From assembly GCF_001439635.1 (NCBI RefSeq), contig NZ_LMBZ01000012.1, forward strand, positions 54,513-118,512: DNA of 64,000 nt. Reading direction: 5' to 3'. Below, piece after piece: positions 46,772 to 57,540 of this stretch. The first letter of the stretch is position 1, and each line of letters starts with the position of its first letter. The translations under genes were made by a program, and so were the position numbers. The notes beneath the pieces were generated by a model. That model searched no databases and was not told the origin of the DNA. It was given only the letters and a program-made list of their open reading frames with translations. Source of the stretch: Solibacillus cecembensis. GTDB lineage: Bacteria; Bacillota; Bacilli; Bacillales_A; Planococcaceae.

Positions 46772-47626
46772 ATGGCATTAGTTTCAATGAAAGAAATGTT
46801 AATTACAGCAAAAGCAGAAGGTTATGCAGTTGGTCAATTCAACATTAATAACTTAGAGTGGACACAAGCAATTTTACAAGCAGCAGAAGAAGAAAAATCT
46901 CCTGTAATTTTAGGTGTATCTGAAGGTGCCGCAAAATATATGGGTGGCTTTATTACCGTTGTAAAAATTGTAGAAGGCTTAATGGAAAGTTATAAAACGA
47001 CAGTTCCAGTAGCTATTCATTTAGATCATGGTTCAAGCTTTGATAAATGTAAGGAAGCGATTGATGCTGGTTTTACATCAGTAATGATTGACGCTTCTCA
47101 TCATTCATTTGAAGAAAACGTAGCGATTACAAAAGAAGTCGTAGCTTACGCACATGCAAAAGGTGTTTCAGTAGAAGCGGAACTTGGTACAGTTGGTGGC
47201 GAGGAAGATGGCGTAATTGGTGGTATCAACTATGCAGATCCAAAAGAGTGTAAAGCATTAGTAGAGGCGACAGCGATTGACTGTTTAGCACCAGCATTAG
47301 GTTCTGTACACGGACCATATAAAGGTGAGCCAAACTTAGGCTTTGCTGAAATGGAAGAAATCTCGAAAATGACAGATTTACCATTAGTATTACACGGTGG
47401 TACAGGGATTCCAACAAAAGATATTCAACGTTCAATTTCTTTAGGGACAGCTAAAATCAACGTTAACACAGAAAACCAAATCTCGGCGACAAAAGCAATC
47501 CGTGAGTTTTTAGATAGCGACAAAACTACTTATGACCCACGTAAATTCTTAGGTCCAGCTCGTGAAGCGATTAAACAAACGGTTATCGGTAAAATGCGCG
47601 AGTTTGGCAGTTCACAAAAAGCATAA
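46772..47626 (+). CDS. fbaA: Class II fructose-bisphosphate aldolase
   Basis: The 284-residue zinc aldolase splits fructose 1,6-bisphosphate to dihydroxyacetone phosphate and glyceraldehyde 3-phosphate. Zinc ligands are in [11 protein letters not shown] and the later [10 protein letters not shown] and LGSVHGPY motifs. It begins [30 protein letters not shown], as in B. subtilis FbaA. The ATG has GAGGAGG about 8 nt upstream. It follows spo0F and precedes the transaldolase-like gene in conserved order. Confidence 0.96.
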   Translation: MALVSMKEMLITAKAEGYAVGQFNINNLEWTQAILQAAEEEKSPVILGVSEGAAKYMGGFITVVKIVEGLMESYKTTVPVAIHLDHGSSFDKCKEAIDAGFTSVMIDASHHSFEENVAITKEVVAYAHAKGVSVEAELGTVGGEEDGVIGGINYADPKECKALVEATAIDCLAPALGSVHGPYKGEPNLGFAEMEEISKMTDLPLVLHGGTGIPTKDIQRSISLGTAKINVNTENQISATKAIREFLDSDKTTYDPRKFLGPAREAIKQTVIGKMREFGSSQKA

Positions 47627-47639
47627 TATAAAATAAGTA

Positions 47640-47673
47640 ACATCTCGTTCAAATATGGGCGAGATGTGTTTTT
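47640..47673 (+). terminator. Rho-independent terminator after fbaA
   Basis: ACATCTCG at 47640-47647 pairs with CGAGATGT at 47660-47667, followed by GTTTTTC. Confidence 0.8.
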
Positions 47674-47737
47674 CTAACGACTTTCGACAATTACTATATA
47701 GACGATTAAATACAACATGTGTTTGGAGGATATTATA

Positions 47738-48388
47738 ATGAAATTTTTTATCGATACAGCGAATTTTGAAGACATTAAAGAAGCATACTCTTGGGGCATT
47801 CTGTCGGGTGTTACGACAAACCCATCTTTAGTAGCAAAAGAATCAGGTGTTAATTTCCATGACCGTTTACGCGAAATCGCAGAATTAGTAAATGGTTCTG
47901 TTTCAGGCGAAGTTATTTCATTAGATGCAGAAGGAATGATTCGTGAAGGGGAAGAATTAGCAGCAATTCACCCAAATATTACAGTGAAACTTCCAATGAC
48001 TCCTGAAGGTTTAAAAGCGTGTAAACACTTCTCAGAAAAAGGCATTCAAACAAATGTCACATTAATTTTCTCTACAAACCAAGCATTATTAGCAGCTCGT
48101 GCTGGTGCAACGTATGTTTCGCCATTTTTAGGACGTTTAGATGACATCGGTCAAGACGGCGTTGAATTAATTCGTGAAATTGCTGAAATGTTTGCCATCC
48201 ATGAAATCTCAACTGAAATTATTGCGGCATCTATTCGCCACCCACAACATATTACGCAAGCTGCACTAGCAGGAGCGCATATTGCTACAACACCATTTAA
48301 AGTATTACAACAATTGTTTAGCCATCCATTAACAGACAAAGGAATTGAAGGATTTTTAGCGGATTGGGCGGCGCGTGAAGGGAAATAA
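47738..48388 (+). CDS. tal: Transaldolase / fructose-6-phosphate aldolase-like protein
   Basis: The 216-residue protein is a short (TalC/FSA-type) transaldolase: [30 protein letters not shown] and the Schiff-base lysine K84 in [11 protein letters not shown]. It transfers dihydroxyacetone units in the pentose phosphate pathway (YwjH in B. subtilis). Whether it acts as transaldolase or aldolase cannot be told by eye. The start is ATG 47738-47740, with GGAGG 8 nt upstream; a longer frame from 47717 lacks a site. Confidence 0.93.
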   Translation: MKFFIDTANFEDIKEAYSWGILSGVTTNPSLVAKESGVNFHDRLREIAELVNGSVSGEVISLDAEGMIREGEELAAIHPNITVKLPMTPEGLKACKHFSEKGIQTNVTLIFSTNQALLAARAGATYVSPFLGRLDDIGQDGVELIREIAEMFAIHEISTEIIAASIRHPQHITQAALAGAHIATTPFKVLQQLFSHPLTDKGIEGFLADWAAREGK

Positions 48389-48436
48389 TAAGATTAACTT
48401 CACAGTTGACTCATCTGTAACTGTTCTATTCATTTA

Positions 48437-48480
48437 GCTGAAAACGGCTGTTTTTTAGTGTGATATCAGTAGTTTTCAGC
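48437..48480. repeat. Inverted repeat between tal and murA2
   Basis: GCTGAAAAC at 48437-48445 and GTTTTCAGC at 48472-48480 are perfect complements around a 26-nt loop that contains a T run. It could be a terminator-like hairpin or a regulatory stem before murA2. Confidence 0.5.
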
Positions 48481-48549
48481 GGATAGAGCAAGTTACCCCA
48501 ATGCTAAAATGATTTTAAAAATTTGTCCAAACGTAAGGGAGAACGCAAA

Positions 48550-49827
48550 ATGGATGTGTATAAAATTAGGGGCGAACGTCGTCTTAAAGGGAAAGTAACA
48601 GTTAGTGGTGCAAAGAATAGCGCGGTCGCTCTAATTCCTGCATCAATTTTAGCGGGTTCTTCCGTAACAATTGGAGGAATTCCTGAAATTTCGGATGCAT
48701 GGGCGTTAAAGGCATTGCTTGAGGAAATCGGCGGAGAGGTAACATTTGCAGATGGTCAAATGACAATCGATCCGACAAAGATGGTGGCAATGCCATTACC
48801 GAATGGCAACGTAAAAAAAATGAGAGCTTCCTATTATTTAATGGGTGCGATGCTTGGGCGCTTTAAACAAGCAGTAATTGGACTACCAGGAGGCTGTTTT
48901 CTAGGTCCTCGTCCGATTGATCAGCATATTAAAGGTTTTGAGGCATTAGGTGCAAAGGTGACGAATGAGCACGGTGCGATTTATTTACGTGCGGATGAAC
49001 TCATCGGTGCCAAAATTTATTTAGACGTAGCCAGTGTCGGTGCAACGATTAATATTATGCTAGCCGCTGTTCGAGCTAAAGGAAGAACGGTTATTGAAAA
49101 TGCTGCAAAAGAGCCTGAAATCATTGATGTTGCAACGCTCCTAACAAATATGGGCGCTAAAATCAAAGGTGCTGGCACAAGTGTTATACGCATTGACGGT
49201 GTGGATGAATTAAGTGGCACTAATCATACCATTATACCAGACCGTATTGAGGCTTCTACATTTATGATTATGGCTGCAGCAGTTGGTGATGGTGTAGTAA
49301 TTGACAATGTTATTCCACTTCATTTAGAAGCTGTAACTGCCAAGTTGCGTGAGATGGGTGTCGTAATAGAAATAGATGAGGAAAGTATTTATATTCCAAA
49401 ACAGGGTCCATTGCGTGCAGTCGATGTGAAAACGCTCGTATATCCTGGCATTCCAACCGATATACAGCAACCATTATCTGTTCTCATGTCACAAGCAGAA
49501 GGTACATCAATTGTGACAGACACGATTTATTCCGCACGTTTTAAGCATATTGATGAACTCCGAAGAATGAATGCAAAAGCTCGAGTAGAGGGGAATACGG
49601 CAATTATACAAGGTCCGTCTGTGTTACAAAGTTCAGCGGTGACAGCAACGGATTTACGGGCAGGTGCCGCGCTTGTATTAGCAGGATTAATTGCTAAAGG
49701 TGAGACAGAAATTCATGATATTTACCATATTGAGCGAGGGTACGGTGGTTTAATCGAAAAGCTATGTAAGCTTGGAGCGGATATTCGCAAAGAATCGATT
49801 GTCATCAATGCAAATAAAAAAGTATAA
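48550..49827 (+). CDS. murAB: UDP-N-acetylglucosamine 1-carboxyvinyltransferase 2 (MurA2/MurZ)
   Basis: The 425-residue enzyme catalyses the first committed step of peptidoglycan synthesis, adding enolpyruvate to UDP-GlcNAc. It has the substrate-binding K22-N23 in SGAKNSA and the fosfomycin-target C116 in [22 protein letters not shown]. Position after tal identifies the second low-GC MurA paralogue (MurAB/MurZ). The start is ATG 48550-48552, with AAGGGAG 8 nt upstream; the frame from 48523 has no site. Confidence 0.95.
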   Translation: MDVYKIRGERRLKGKVTVSGAKNSAVALIPASILAGSSVTIGGIPEISDAWALKALLEEIGGEVTFADGQMTIDPTKMVAMPLPNGNVKKMRASYYLMGAMLGRFKQAVIGLPGGCFLGPRPIDQHIKGFEALGAKVTNEHGAIYLRADELIGAKIYLDVASVGATINIMLAAVRAKGRTVIENAAKEPEIIDVATLLTNMGAKIKGAGTSVIRIDGVDELSGTNHTIIPDRIEASTFMIMAAAVGDGVVIDNVIPLHLEAVTAKLREMGVVIEIDEESIYIPKQGPLRAVDVKTLVYPGIPTDIQQPLSVLMSQAEGTSIVTDTIYSARFKHIDELRRMNAKARVEGNTAIIQGPSVLQSSAVTATDLRAGAALVLAGLIAKGETEIHDIYHIERGYGGLIEKLCKLGADIRKESIVINANKKV

Positions 49828-49950
49828 TATAGAATGAATCAAAAATGTGTTACAATATTACGGGTAATTAATCAATTAGATTTAATATAAAATAACATCT
49901 TTCAATGCAGTAAGTTTCGGCGTTAACCGAACACAGGAGGCAGACAGGAA

Positions 49951-50916
49951 ATGGAACGTAGTTTATCAATGGAAGTAGTACGTGTAACAGAAGCAGCAGC
50001 TATCGCATCAGCAAAATGGATGGGTCGCGGACTAAAAAATGAAGCAGATGATGCAGCAACAACAGCAATGCGTGTTATGTTCGACACTATTCCAATGCAT
50101 GCAACAGTTGTAATTGGTGAAGGCGAAATGGATGAAGCCCCGATGCTTTATATTGGTGAAGAACTAGGACTTCGTAACGGCGGACCAGAAGTTGATATCG
50201 CAGTTGATCCATTAGAAGGGACAAACATTGTAGCTAAAGGCACAAATGGCGCAATGACTGTACTGGCAATTGCAGATCGAGGCAACTTGTTAAATGCACC
50301 CGATATGTATATGGATAAAATCGCTGTAGGTCCAGAGGCAGCGGGTAAAGTAGATATTAATGCATCTGTAACATATAACTTATTACAAGTAGCAAAAGCA
50401 AAAAATAAAGATATTTCTGACGTAGTCGCGACTTTATTAGACCGTCCACGCCATCAGCATATTGTTGATGAAATCCGTGAAGCGGGCGCACGTATTAAGT
50501 TCATCCAAGATGGTGATGTTGGTGCGGCAATTAATACAGCATTCGATGAAACAGGTATCGATATTATGTTCGGTATGGGTGGCGCTCCAGAAGGTGTAAT
50601 CTCAGCCGTAGCATTAAAATGTTTAGGTGGCGATTTCCAAGCGAAATTAGTACCAGAAGACGAAGAACAATTAGCACGATGCAAAAAGATGGGTATTGAC
50701 GTAGACAAAGTATTAATGATGAACGATTTAGTAAAAGGTGATGACGCAATTTTCGCGGCAACAGCAGTTACAGATTCAGAATTATTACGCGGCGTACAAT
50801 ATAAAGGCTCTTATGCACTTACTCATTCTGTCGTTATGCGTGCAAAAACAGGAACAGTTCGTTTTATCGAAGGTCGTCATAGCATCGATAAAAAACCGAA
50901 TTACGACTTTAAATAA
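49951..50916 (+). CDS. glpX: Class II fructose-1,6-bisphosphatase GlpX
   Basis: The 321-residue enzyme removes the 1-phosphate of fructose 1,6-bisphosphate in gluconeogenesis. GlpX-family metal motifs are present: [18 protein letters not shown] (about residues 53-70) and [13 protein letters not shown] (about 85-97). The ATG has AGGAGG 10 nt upstream. It sits between murA2 and rho as in B. subtilis (ywjI), where fbp of class III is a separate gene. Confidence 0.95.
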   Translation: MERSLSMEVVRVTEAAAIASAKWMGRGLKNEADDAATTAMRVMFDTIPMHATVVIGEGEMDEAPMLYIGEELGLRNGGPEVDIAVDPLEGTNIVAKGTNGAMTVLAIADRGNLLNAPDMYMDKIAVGPEAAGKVDINASVTYNLLQVAKAKNKDISDVVATLLDRPRHQHIVDEIREAGARIKFIQDGDVGAAINTAFDETGIDIMFGMGGAPEGVISAVALKCLGGDFQAKLVPEDEEQLARCKKMGIDVDKVLMMNDLVKGDDAIFAATAVTDSELLRGVQYKGSYALTHSVVMRAKTGTVRFIEGRHSIDKKPNYDFK

Positions 50917-50983
50917 CTTCTTTATAACAGAGGATTGACTGAAAAAAAGCATTTCCTATTTCCTTAATCTCGTTATATAATTA

Positions 50984-51013
50984 ATGCCCGGTTATAATTG
51001 CCGGGCATCTTTC
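50984..51013 (+). terminator. Probable terminator after glpX
   Basis: ATGCCCGG at 50984-50991 pairs with CCGGGCAT at 51001-51008, followed by CTTTC, a weak T tract. Confidence 0.6.
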
Positions 51014-51137
51014 AAATCAATTTTGACCCTTCATTCGATAATTCCCACACATCCGGATTACATAATCGAATCAATCGAATTCACCATTAACTAGTATCCA
51101 ATAAAAGTATGAATAAAATAAAGACTGGAGACAACAC

Positions 51138-52421
51138 ATGACATCTATAACGATTGCGCAATTAGAAAGCATGACATTAAAGGAACTTTATGCTTTAGCT
51201 AAGCAATATAAGTTAACAAATGCCAGCAAGTTAACGAAAAAAGAGCTAATTTTTGCTATTTTAAAATCTCGTTCTGAACAAGAAGGATTTTTCTTCATGG
51301 AAGGCGTTCTTGAAATTATTTCGACAGAAGGCTTTGGTTTTTTACGCCCAATTAACTACTCACCATCAAAAGAAGACATTTATATTTCGGCATCTCAAAT
51401 TCGTCGATTTGGTTTACGTAACGGGGACAAAGTATCGGGTAAAGTACGTCCACCAAAAGAAAATGAGCGTTACTATGGATTATTACAAGTAGATGCAGTT
51501 AACGGGGAAGACCCTGAAGTAGCAAAAGAACGTGTGCATTTCCCAGCATTAACACCACTTTATCCAGATCGCCATATTAAACTTGAAACATCATCATCTC
51601 AGTTATCAACGCGTATTATGGATTTAGTAGCGCCAGTTGGTTTTGGACAACGTGGATTAATCGTTGCTCCACCAAAAGCAGGTAAAACATCGCTTCTAAA
51701 AGAAATTGCCAATTCGATTACGACGAATTATCCACAAGCTGAATTAATCGTATTGTTAATTGATGAACGTCCAGAAGAAGTAACGGATATCGAACGTTCG
51801 GTAAATGCAGATGTGGTATCATCAACATTTGATGAAGTACCTGAAAACCATGTGAAAGTGGCGGAAATGGTATTAGAACGTGCTCGTCGTTTAGTCGAGC
51901 ATAAACGCGATGTGATTATTTTAATGGATTCTATTACGCGACTTGCCCGTGCATATAACTTGGTGATTCCGCCGAGTGGACGTACACTTTCAGGGGGGAT
52001 TGACCCAGCTGCATTCCACCGTCCGAAACGTTTCTTTGGTTCTGCCCGTAATATTGAAGAAGGCGGTAGCTTAACTATTTTAGCGACAGCACTTGTTGAT
52101 ACAGGAAGCCGTATGGATGAAGTGATTTATGAGGAATTTAAAGGAACAGGTAACTTAGAGTTGCACTTAGACCGCCATTTAGCAGAGCGTCGTATTTTCC
52201 CAGCGCTTGATATTCGCCGTTCTGGTACACGTAAAGAGGAATTACTTATTCCAAAAGATCAGCTTGAGAAATTATGGGCAATTCGTAAAACATTTAGCGA
52301 TACGAACGACTTTTCAGAGAAGTTTTTACGCAAATTACGCCCAACGAAATCAAATGAAGAGTTTTTCGAAAAGTTAGATGCAGATATGAAAAAAGCAACG
52401 AATGGTAAAGGATTATTATAA
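51138..52421 (+). CDS. rho: Transcription termination factor Rho
   Basis: The 427-residue RNA-dependent helicase ends untranslated and antisense transcripts. Domains in order are an N-terminal SAP-like helical part ([23 protein letters not shown]), a cold-shock RNA-binding domain ([17 protein letters not shown], residues about 54-125), and a RecA-type ATPase with Walker [10 protein letters not shown] (about 177-185), Walker [17 protein letters not shown] and the R-loop. The ATG follows CTGGAGA. It is in the conserved glpX-rho-rpmE order. Confidence 0.97.
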   Translation: MTSITIAQLESMTLKELYALAKQYKLTNASKLTKKELIFAILKSRSEQEGFFFMEGVLEIISTEGFGFLRPINYSPSKEDIYISASQIRRFGLRNGDKVSGKVRPPKENERYYGLLQVDAVNGEDPEVAKERVHFPALTPLYPDRHIKLETSSSQLSTRIMDLVAPVGFGQRGLIVAPPKAGKTSLLKEIANSITTNYPQAELIVLLIDERPEEVTDIERSVNADVVSSTFDEVPENHVKVAEMVLERARRLVEHKRDVIILMDSITRLARAYNLVIPPSGRTLSGGIDPAAFHRPKRFFGSARNIEEGGSLTILATALVDTGSRMDEVIYEEFKGTGNLELHLDRHLAERRIFPALDIRRSGTRKEELLIPKDQLEKLWAIRKTFSDTNDFSEKFLRKLRPTKSNEEFFEKLDADMKKATNGKGLL

Positions 52422-52447
52422 GATAATAAAAAAAATCAGCAAAACAG

Positions 52448-52476
52448 TTGCATTGATAAAGCAACCTTGCTATACT
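52448..52476 (+). promoter_or_regulatory. rpmE promoter
   Basis: TTGCAT at 52448-52453, a 17-bp spacer and TATACT at 52471-52476. It gives an rpmE leader of about 100 nt. Confidence 0.75.
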
Positions 52477-52482
52477 TTCTTA

Positions 52483-52585
52483 AGTATGAAACGTGTGCAT
52501 ATGTAACCGACATATTCGGGTTATGTAAGGCACAGTTCGAATAATACTCTGTTCCGGATGGTTCAGGGCGAGAGGAGTAACGAAT
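52483..52585 (+). promoter_or_regulatory. Probable L31 autoregulatory leader
   Basis: The roughly 100-nt leader between the rpmE promoter and ATG contains several short pairings, including GACATATTCGGGTTATGT. A conserved leader bound by L31 itself is known in Firmicutes at this place. I infer this one from position and structure only. Confidence 0.5.
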
Positions 52586-52786
52586 ATGAAACAAGGTATC
52601 CACCCAGAATACAAAACTGCATCTGTAGTATGTTCTTGCGGTAACACTTTTGAGACTGGTTCAGTTAAAGAAAAAATCAGCATCGAGTTCTGTAACGAAT
52701 GTCACCCATTCTACACAGGTCGTCAAAAATTCGCGTCTGCTGACGGACGTGTTGATCGCTTCAACAAAAAATACGGTATCAAGTAA
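52586..52786 (+). CDS. rpmE: 50S ribosomal protein L31 (zinc form)
   Basis: The 66-residue ribosomal protein has four cysteines, C16, C18, C36 and C39 (VCSCGN and [11 protein letters not shown]), and ends RFNKKYGIK. It is the zinc-binding C+ form, which is replaced by a C- paralogue during zinc shortage in B. subtilis. The ATG follows AGAGGAG. A promoter, a probable autoregulatory leader and a strong terminator make it a single-gene unit. Confidence 0.97.
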   Translation: MKQGIHPEYKTASVVCSCGNTFETGSVKEKISIEFCNECHPFYTGRQKFASADGRVDRFNKKYGIK

Positions 52787-52791
52787 TATCG

Positions 52792-52828
52792 AAACCTACT
52801 TCCAAGTTTATTTGGAAGTAGGTTTTTT
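52792..52828 (+). terminator. Rho-independent terminator after rpmE
   Basis: AAACCTACTTCCAA pairs perfectly with TTGGAAGTAGGTTT, followed by TTTT. Confidence 0.92.
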
Positions 52829-52911
52829 AAATAAAAAATATAAAAATTCTTCATTTAGTTCAATCAAATTAGGACTTATTTAAATACTGGTGTTAGAAAT
52901 GAGGGGTATTG

Positions 52912-53484
52912 ATGGCACAACTATTTTTTAAGCATGGTGCAATGAATAGCGGAAAGTCGATTGAAATTTTGAAAGTAGCACATAACTATGAAGAACAAAA
53001 TAAACCGGTGTTAATTTTTACATCGGGTATCGATACGCGTGATGAAGTAGGAACTGTCTCAAGTAGAATTGGACTACGACGCCCAGCAACAGCTGTTTTT
53101 AAGGAAACAAATATATATGAAATTGTAAAAAAGCACAACGAAAAATTATACTGTGTATTAGTTGATGAAGTACAATTTTTATCAAAAGAACATGTTCTCC
53201 AGTTAACGCAAATTGTCGATGAATTGAATATTCCAGTGATGGGATTCGGGTTGAAAAATGACTTCCAAAATGAATTATTTGAAGGCAGCCGTTACATGCT
53301 TATTTATGCAGATAAAATTGAGGAAATGAAAACAATTTGTTGGTTTTGCCATAAAAAGGCGACAATGAATATACGTGTCGATGAAAGTAAAAAACCAGTG
53401 CGCGCAGGTGATCAAATTCAAATTGGGGGTAATGATAACTATTACCCTGTTTGTCGCAGATGCCATAGCAATCCGCCATTATAA
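52912..53484 (+). CDS. tdk: Thymidine kinase
   Basis: The 190-residue type II kinase phosphorylates thymidine in salvage. It has the P-loop GAMNSGKS at 9-16, DEVQFL (Walker B) and a C-terminal zinc site formed by CWFC and CRRC. The P-loop reads GAMNSGKS rather than the GPMFSGKT common in Bacillus, closer to the E. coli form. The ATG 52912-52914 follows GAGGGG; a TTG one codon earlier is less likely. It lies between rpmE and prfA as in B. subtilis. Confidence 0.93.
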   Translation: MAQLFFKHGAMNSGKSIEILKVAHNYEEQNKPVLIFTSGIDTRDEVGTVSSRIGLRRPATAVFKETNIYEIVKKHNEKLYCVLVDEVQFLSKEHVLQLTQIVDELNIPVMGFGLKNDFQNELFEGSRYMLIYADKIEEMKTICWFCHKKATMNIRVDESKKPVRAGDQIQIGGNDNYYPVCRRCHSNPPL

Positions 53485-53629
53485 ATTAACCATTTTCAAT
53501 GATAAAAATAGTATGGTTCGCGAAAACTTTCGGTATAAGTGTAGCAACAGCGAACGAATTTCTTTATACTGATATAGGTAGATTTTGAACGCAGTAATAT
53601 TAATGAAAATAATAATAGAGGTGAATTAA

Positions 53630-54706
53630 ATGTTTGATCGTTTGCAAGCGGTTGAGGACCGTTATGAAAGACTAAATGAATTATTGAGCGACCCAGATAT
53701 CGTAAATAATCCAAAAAAATTACGTGATTACTCAAAAGAGCAGTCAGATATTCAAGAAATGGTCGAAGTATATCGCGAATATAATTTAGTAAAAGAGCAA
53801 TTGGCTGATACACGTGAATTAATGGAGATAGAAAAAGATCCAGAAATGTTTGAAATGATGAAAGAGGAATTCAATGATTTAAATAAGCAAATTCCAGTAT
53901 TGGAAGAAAGCTTACGTATTTTATTAATTCCGAAAGACCCGAATGACTCGAAAAACGTAATTATGGAAGTACGTGGGGCTGCTGGTGGGGACGAAGCAAA
54001 TATTTTCGCAGGTGACCTTTTCCGTATGTATACACGTTATGCTGAAACACAGGGTTGGAAAGTCGAGATTATGGAAGCTACACCAAATCCATCTGGCGGT
54101 TATAAAGAAGTAATCTTAATGATTAATGGTCAAGGGGCGTACTCTAAGTTCAAATATGAAAACGGAGCGCACCGTGTACAACGTGTACCGGCGACTGAAT
54201 CACAGGGGCGCATTCACACATCAACTGCAACAGTAGCATGTCTTCCTGAGATGCATGTAGAAGATGTTGAAATTCATGAGAAAGATATCCGTGTAGACAC
54301 ATTCGCATCATCAGGTGCCGGTGGTCAATCCGTAAATACAACGATGTCAGCTGTACGTATGGTCCATTTACCAACAGGTGTTGTTGTTTCCATGCAAGAT
54401 GAGCGTTCTCAAATTAAAAACCGTGAAAAGGCGATGAAAATTTTAGTTGCGCGTGTAGCTGAAAAGAACCGTGCAGAAGCGCAAGCAGAAATCGATTCAA
54501 CGCGTAAGTCAGCGGTAGGAACAGGCGACCGTTCTGAACGTATTCGTACTTACAACTATCCACAAAACCGTGTAACAGATCACCGTATTGGTTTAACGAT
54601 TCAAAAGTTGGACCAAATTGTGGAAGGTAAATTAGATGAAATTATCGATGCACTTATTTTAGATGAGCAAGCAACACGTCTTGCAAACTTAAATGAAGAT
54701 GTCTAA
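53630..54706 (+). CDS. prfA: Peptide chain release factor 1
   Basis: The 358-residue factor reads UAA and UAG and releases finished chains. The stop-codon recognition tripeptide PAT is at 187-189 and the methylated GGQ is at 231-233 in [17 protein letters not shown]. The ATG follows AGAGGTG. It overlaps prmC, which encodes the methyltransferase for its GGQ glutamine, so the modifier and its substrate are translated together. Confidence 0.97.
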   Translation: MFDRLQAVEDRYERLNELLSDPDIVNNPKKLRDYSKEQSDIQEMVEVYREYNLVKEQLADTRELMEIEKDPEMFEMMKEEFNDLNKQIPVLEESLRILLIPKDPNDSKNVIMEVRGAAGGDEANIFAGDLFRMYTRYAETQGWKVEIMEATPNPSGGYKEVILMINGQGAYSKFKYENGAHRVQRVPATESQGRIHTSTATVACLPEMHVEDVEIHEKDIRVDTFASSGAGGQSVNTTMSAVRMVHLPTGVVVSMQDERSQIKNREKAMKILVARVAEKNRAEAQAEIDSTRKSAVGTGDRSERIRTYNYPQNRVTDHRIGLTIQKLDQIVEGKLDEIIDALILDEQATRLANLNEDV

Positions 54707-55556
54707 AACTATTTTAGAGGCCCTAAATGGGGCTTCTTCTTTTTTAGTGGAAAATGGTCGCGAAGGAAATGCTGCAAGATTACTGTTACAACACATTTTG
54801 CAAACAAATTATTCAGGTTTAATGATGAAAATGCATGATGCGTTAACCGAGGAACAGCAGCACAAGTTTAGGCATTTTATTGAACAGCATGTAAAGGGAA
54901 TTCCGGTTCAGTACATTACAGGTGAGGAAGAATTTTATGGTCGCATCTTTTCTGTGGATGAGTCGGTATTAATTCCTCGACCTGAAACAGAAGAATTAAT
55001 TGTTGGTACTATGACGCGTATGGAAAAGTTATTTGGAAAACATGCCGGATTGAAGTTAGCTGATATTGGGACGGGCAGCGGGGCTATTGCGATAACGATG
55101 AAAAGTGAGTGGCCACAAGCAATTGTAACTGCAACAGACCTTTCAGAAATAGCTCTTCAAACGGCTCAAAAAAACGCTGAGCAATTACAAACGAATATAA
55201 CGTTTAAATTAGGAGATTTAACGGCTCCAATTGCAGATGAAAAATGGGATGTAGTGCTCTCTAATCCACCTTATATCGCTTTTAGTGAATTAGAAGAGAT
55301 GTCTGATGTAGTCGTTGATCATGAGCCTCATTCTGCGTTATTTGCAGAAGAGGATGGACTTATTTTATATCGTAAACTAGCAGAACAACTACCACCGCTA
55401 ATGAATAAACCAGCGCTGATTGGTGTTGAAATCGGTTATTCACAAGGGCAAGCCGTTGCGGAAATGTTTAAGATGAGTTTTCCACAAGCGCATGTTTCCG
55501 TTGTAAAAGATATCAATGGAAAAGAACGAATGGTTTTTTGTGAAATTAGTGAATAA
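54693..55556 (+). CDS. prmC: Release factor glutamine N5-methyltransferase PrmC
   Basis: The 287-residue enzyme methylates the GGQ glutamine of release factors using S-adenosylmethionine. It has an N-terminal helical domain (residues 1 to about 85), the AdoMet site [13 protein letters not shown] and the catalytic NPPY in [10 protein letters not shown]. It overlaps prfA by 14 nt. The start could be ATG 54693 or ATG 54699; neither has a strong ribosome site, which fits coupling to prfA. Confidence 0.94.
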   Translation: MKMSKTILEALNGASSFLVENGREGNAARLLLQHILQTNYSGLMMKMHDALTEEQQHKFRHFIEQHVKGIPVQYITGEEEFYGRIFSVDESVLIPRPETEELIVGTMTRMEKLFGKHAGLKLADIGTGSGAIAITMKSEWPQAIVTATDLSEIALQTAQKNAEQLQTNITFKLGDLTAPIADEKWDVVLSNPPYIAFSELEEMSDVVVDHEPHSALFAEEDGLILYRKLAEQLPPLMNKPALIGVEIGYSQGQAVAEMFKMSFPQAHVSVVKDINGKERMVFCEISE

Positions 55557-55600
55557 AATCTATCTTTCTTGCTAACACTTGCTAGCAAGGGGGAATTAAA

Positions 55601-56152
55601 ATGTTAAATGATTACGAGATTCAAACAAATTCGAATAAACATATAATGATTGCCATGTTAAAACTATGCTTTAGTATACTCGTGCTAATTGGTGCGGTGA
55701 TGATAATTCCAACGTTCGTTTATGATATTCAAGCGGTGCAAGCACAACAGGCTGAACAACTGAAAATACGAGTCGTTGCGAATAGCTCCTCTTTGCAAGA
55801 TCAACAGCAAAAGCAACTGATTGTGGAAAATATTCAAGCATTAATGGAAAGTAAAAGTATAAATTCACAAGATACCCACAGTTATGAGGAAATTTATGCA
55901 GTTATCCAGAAAGAATTTCCTGATTTGAAAATAGTTATGAACATTGGGGATAACTTAATACCACCCAAATATCAATTTCATAGATTCTACCCACAAAATG
56001 AGTACAATTCTGTCACATTTGCCATTGGTAGTGGGCGAGGGGAAAATTGGTTTTGTTCAGCATTCCCAACGGTGTGTAGCCCGCCGGAAGAAGTAAAAAA
56101 AGAACAACGTAAATTTTTTATTTACGAGTGGTTCAAGAAAAATAGTGTTTGA
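55601..56152 (+). CDS. spoIIR: Stage II sporulation protein R (SpoIIR)
   Basis: The 183-residue protein has one N-terminal membrane anchor or signal segment (about residues 17-42), then the SpoIIR domain: LKIRVVANSSSLQDQQQK and, near the end, YNSVTFAIGSGRGENWFCSAFPTVC. SpoIIR is made in the forespore and triggers processing of pro-sigma-E by SpoIIGA across the septum. Position after prmC matches B. subtilis. It is somewhat shorter than the B. subtilis protein. The ATG follows AAGGGGG. A small hairpin (CTTGCTA/TAGCAAG) lies just upstream of this ribosome site. Confidence 0.93.
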   Translation: MLNDYEIQTNSNKHIMIAMLKLCFSILVLIGAVMIIPTFVYDIQAVQAQQAEQLKIRVVANSSSLQDQQQKQLIVENIQALMESKSINSQDTHSYEEIYAVIQKEFPDLKIVMNIGDNLIPPKYQFHRFYPQNEYNSVTFAIGSGRGENWFCSAFPTVCSPPEEVKKEQRKFFIYEWFKKNSV

Positions 56153-56174
56153 GATGTGCACAACTAGTCTAATA

Positions 56175-56292
56175 TTATCCACAAAATTCAGAAAGTTATC
56201 AACAATATGTGGATAAAGTCTAAAAATTCGAGTAATAAAGGGGGATGCCAATTGGAGACGAAAAAATTGCATGTGGATAAAAATGTGGATAA
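56175..56292. promoter_or_regulatory. DnaA-box cluster at the ywlC start
   Basis: Five DnaA-box sequences occur in 118 bp: TTATCCACA 56175-56183, TTATCAACA 56196-56204 (one mismatch), and TGTGGATAA (reverse orientation) at 56208-56216, 56272-56280 and 56284-56292. A weaker TGTGGATTT follows at 56314. The last boxes lie in ywlC codons. No dnaA gene or AT-rich unwinding region is near, so this is a DnaA-binding cluster rather than an origin. Confidence 0.8.
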
Positions 56293-57295
56293 TTCTGAAA
56301 ACTATACACAAGCTGTGGATTTATTAAATAAAAGTGAAGTTGTCGCATTCCCAACAGAAACTGTTTATGGTTTAGGTGCGGTTGCAACAGATGAGGAGGC
56401 AGTGAAAAAGATATTCGCTGCAAAAGGAAGGCCATCGGATAATCCGTTAATTGTTCATATTGGAACAATCGAGGAATTGTCATACTATACTTATGATATT
56501 CCAGAAGTTGCGAAAATATGCATGGAACATTTTTGGCCAGGCCCTTTAACGATTGTTATGAAGGCGAAAGTGGATGTTTTAGCACCGAGTGTATCAGCAG
56601 GGTTACAAACAGTAGGGATTCGTATGCCGGATCACCCGGTCGCATTAAAGTTACTTCAGCAATTGAAAAAACCATTAGCTGCGCCTAGTGCCAATCGCAG
56701 TGGCAAGCCGAGTCCGACAAAGGCGAGTCATGTATATGAAGATTTGGCGGGGATTATTCCGTGTATTTTAGATGGTGGTATAACTGGAATTGGTGTTGAG
56801 TCCACTGTGCTAGATGTCACGTTAGATGTACCGGTAATTTTGCGCCCAGGTGGAGTGACGAAGGAAATGCTAGAACAAGTAATAGGACCTGTTTTAGAAC
56901 CGAACTTTGAACAGCAACAAATCGAATCAACACCGAAAGCGCCGGGTATGAAATATACACATTACGCACCAGATGCACCCGTATTTTTAATTGAGCCAAA
57001 TGAAGAAACGGTGCAACAGGCAGTAACGCATTTGAAATTACAAGGTCACCGAGTAGCATTACTCGCACCACAAAATTTTAATGAAATGACAGTAGATTAT
57101 TATTTTACATTTGGAAACGCCAATGAAATCGAGCAAATGAGTGCAGCGCTTTATGATGCATTACGCGCATGTGATAAAACCGATGCAACGATTATTTTAG
57201 CAACGTCGACGGCTCGTGAAGGTGTAGGAACAGCTATTATGAACCGACTCGAAAAGGCAGCAGGTGGAAATTGGTTTCAATTACAAAAACAATAA
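56252..57295 (+). CDS. ywlC: Threonylcarbamoyl-AMP synthase (TsaC/Sua5 family, YwlC)
   Basis: The 347-residue enzyme makes threonylcarbamoyl-AMP from threonine, bicarbonate and ATP, the precursor of the t6A37 tRNA modification. The N-terminal YrdC domain (about 20-220) has EVVAFPTETVYGLGA, KGRPSDNPLIVHI and APSANRSGKPSPT. A C-terminal Sua5 domain follows (PKAPGMKYTHYAPDAPV). The start is TTG 56252-56254, behind AAAGGGGG; the frame from 56207 lacks a site. DnaA boxes overlap its 5' end, suggesting that DnaA may affect its expression. Confidence 0.94.
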   Translation: METKKLHVDKNVDNSENYTQAVDLLNKSEVVAFPTETVYGLGAVATDEEAVKKIFAAKGRPSDNPLIVHIGTIEELSYYTYDIPEVAKICMEHFWPGPLTIVMKAKVDVLAPSVSAGLQTVGIRMPDHPVALKLLQQLKKPLAAPSANRSGKPSPTKASHVYEDLAGIIPCILDGGITGIGVESTVLDVTLDVPVILRPGGVTKEMLEQVIGPVLEPNFEQQQIESTPKAPGMKYTHYAPDAPVFLIEPNEETVQQAVTHLKLQGHRVALLAPQNFNEMTVDYYFTFGNANEIEQMSAALYDALRACDKTDATIILATSTAREGVGTAIMNRLEKAAGGNWFQLQKQ

Positions 57296-57303
57296 TACGC
57301 TGG

Positions 57304-57355
57304 AAACACCCTGTAAAGGTTAGATGAAAAATCTAAATTTTACAGGGTGTTTTTG
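57304..57355 (+). terminator. Rho-independent terminator after ywlC
   Basis: AAACACCCTGTAAA pairs with TTTACAGGGTGTTT, with an inner TTAGAT/ATCTAA stem, and ends in T residues. Confidence 0.9.
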
Positions 57356-57540
57356 TGTGTTGATAAGTCCAATTATCGATAATGGAAAATGGTTGGGAAT
57401 GGTTGATATTTATAAGGCTGACGGTTAGGAAATTGAAAGTAGTGAATAGAACAGCCCTTTAGATGGATACACACAAAAAATTCATGTAGCTATGGGGGCT
57501 CGCATAAAATACAACAAACTTTTGTTAGAGGAGGAGGGGA

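Noticed and set aside
52483..52585. Separate small gene in the rpmE leader (minus-strand frame)
   Set aside because: There is no ribosome site; the region is better explained as the leader of rpmE with its own promoter.
56175..56292. A replication origin
   Set aside because: There are DnaA boxes but no dnaA/dnaN genes, no AT-rich unwinding element and a coding sequence through the last boxes; better read as a secondary DnaA-binding cluster.
57356..57540. Manganese riboswitch before the MntP-like gene
   Set aside because: The conserved yybP-ykoY loop sequences were not found.
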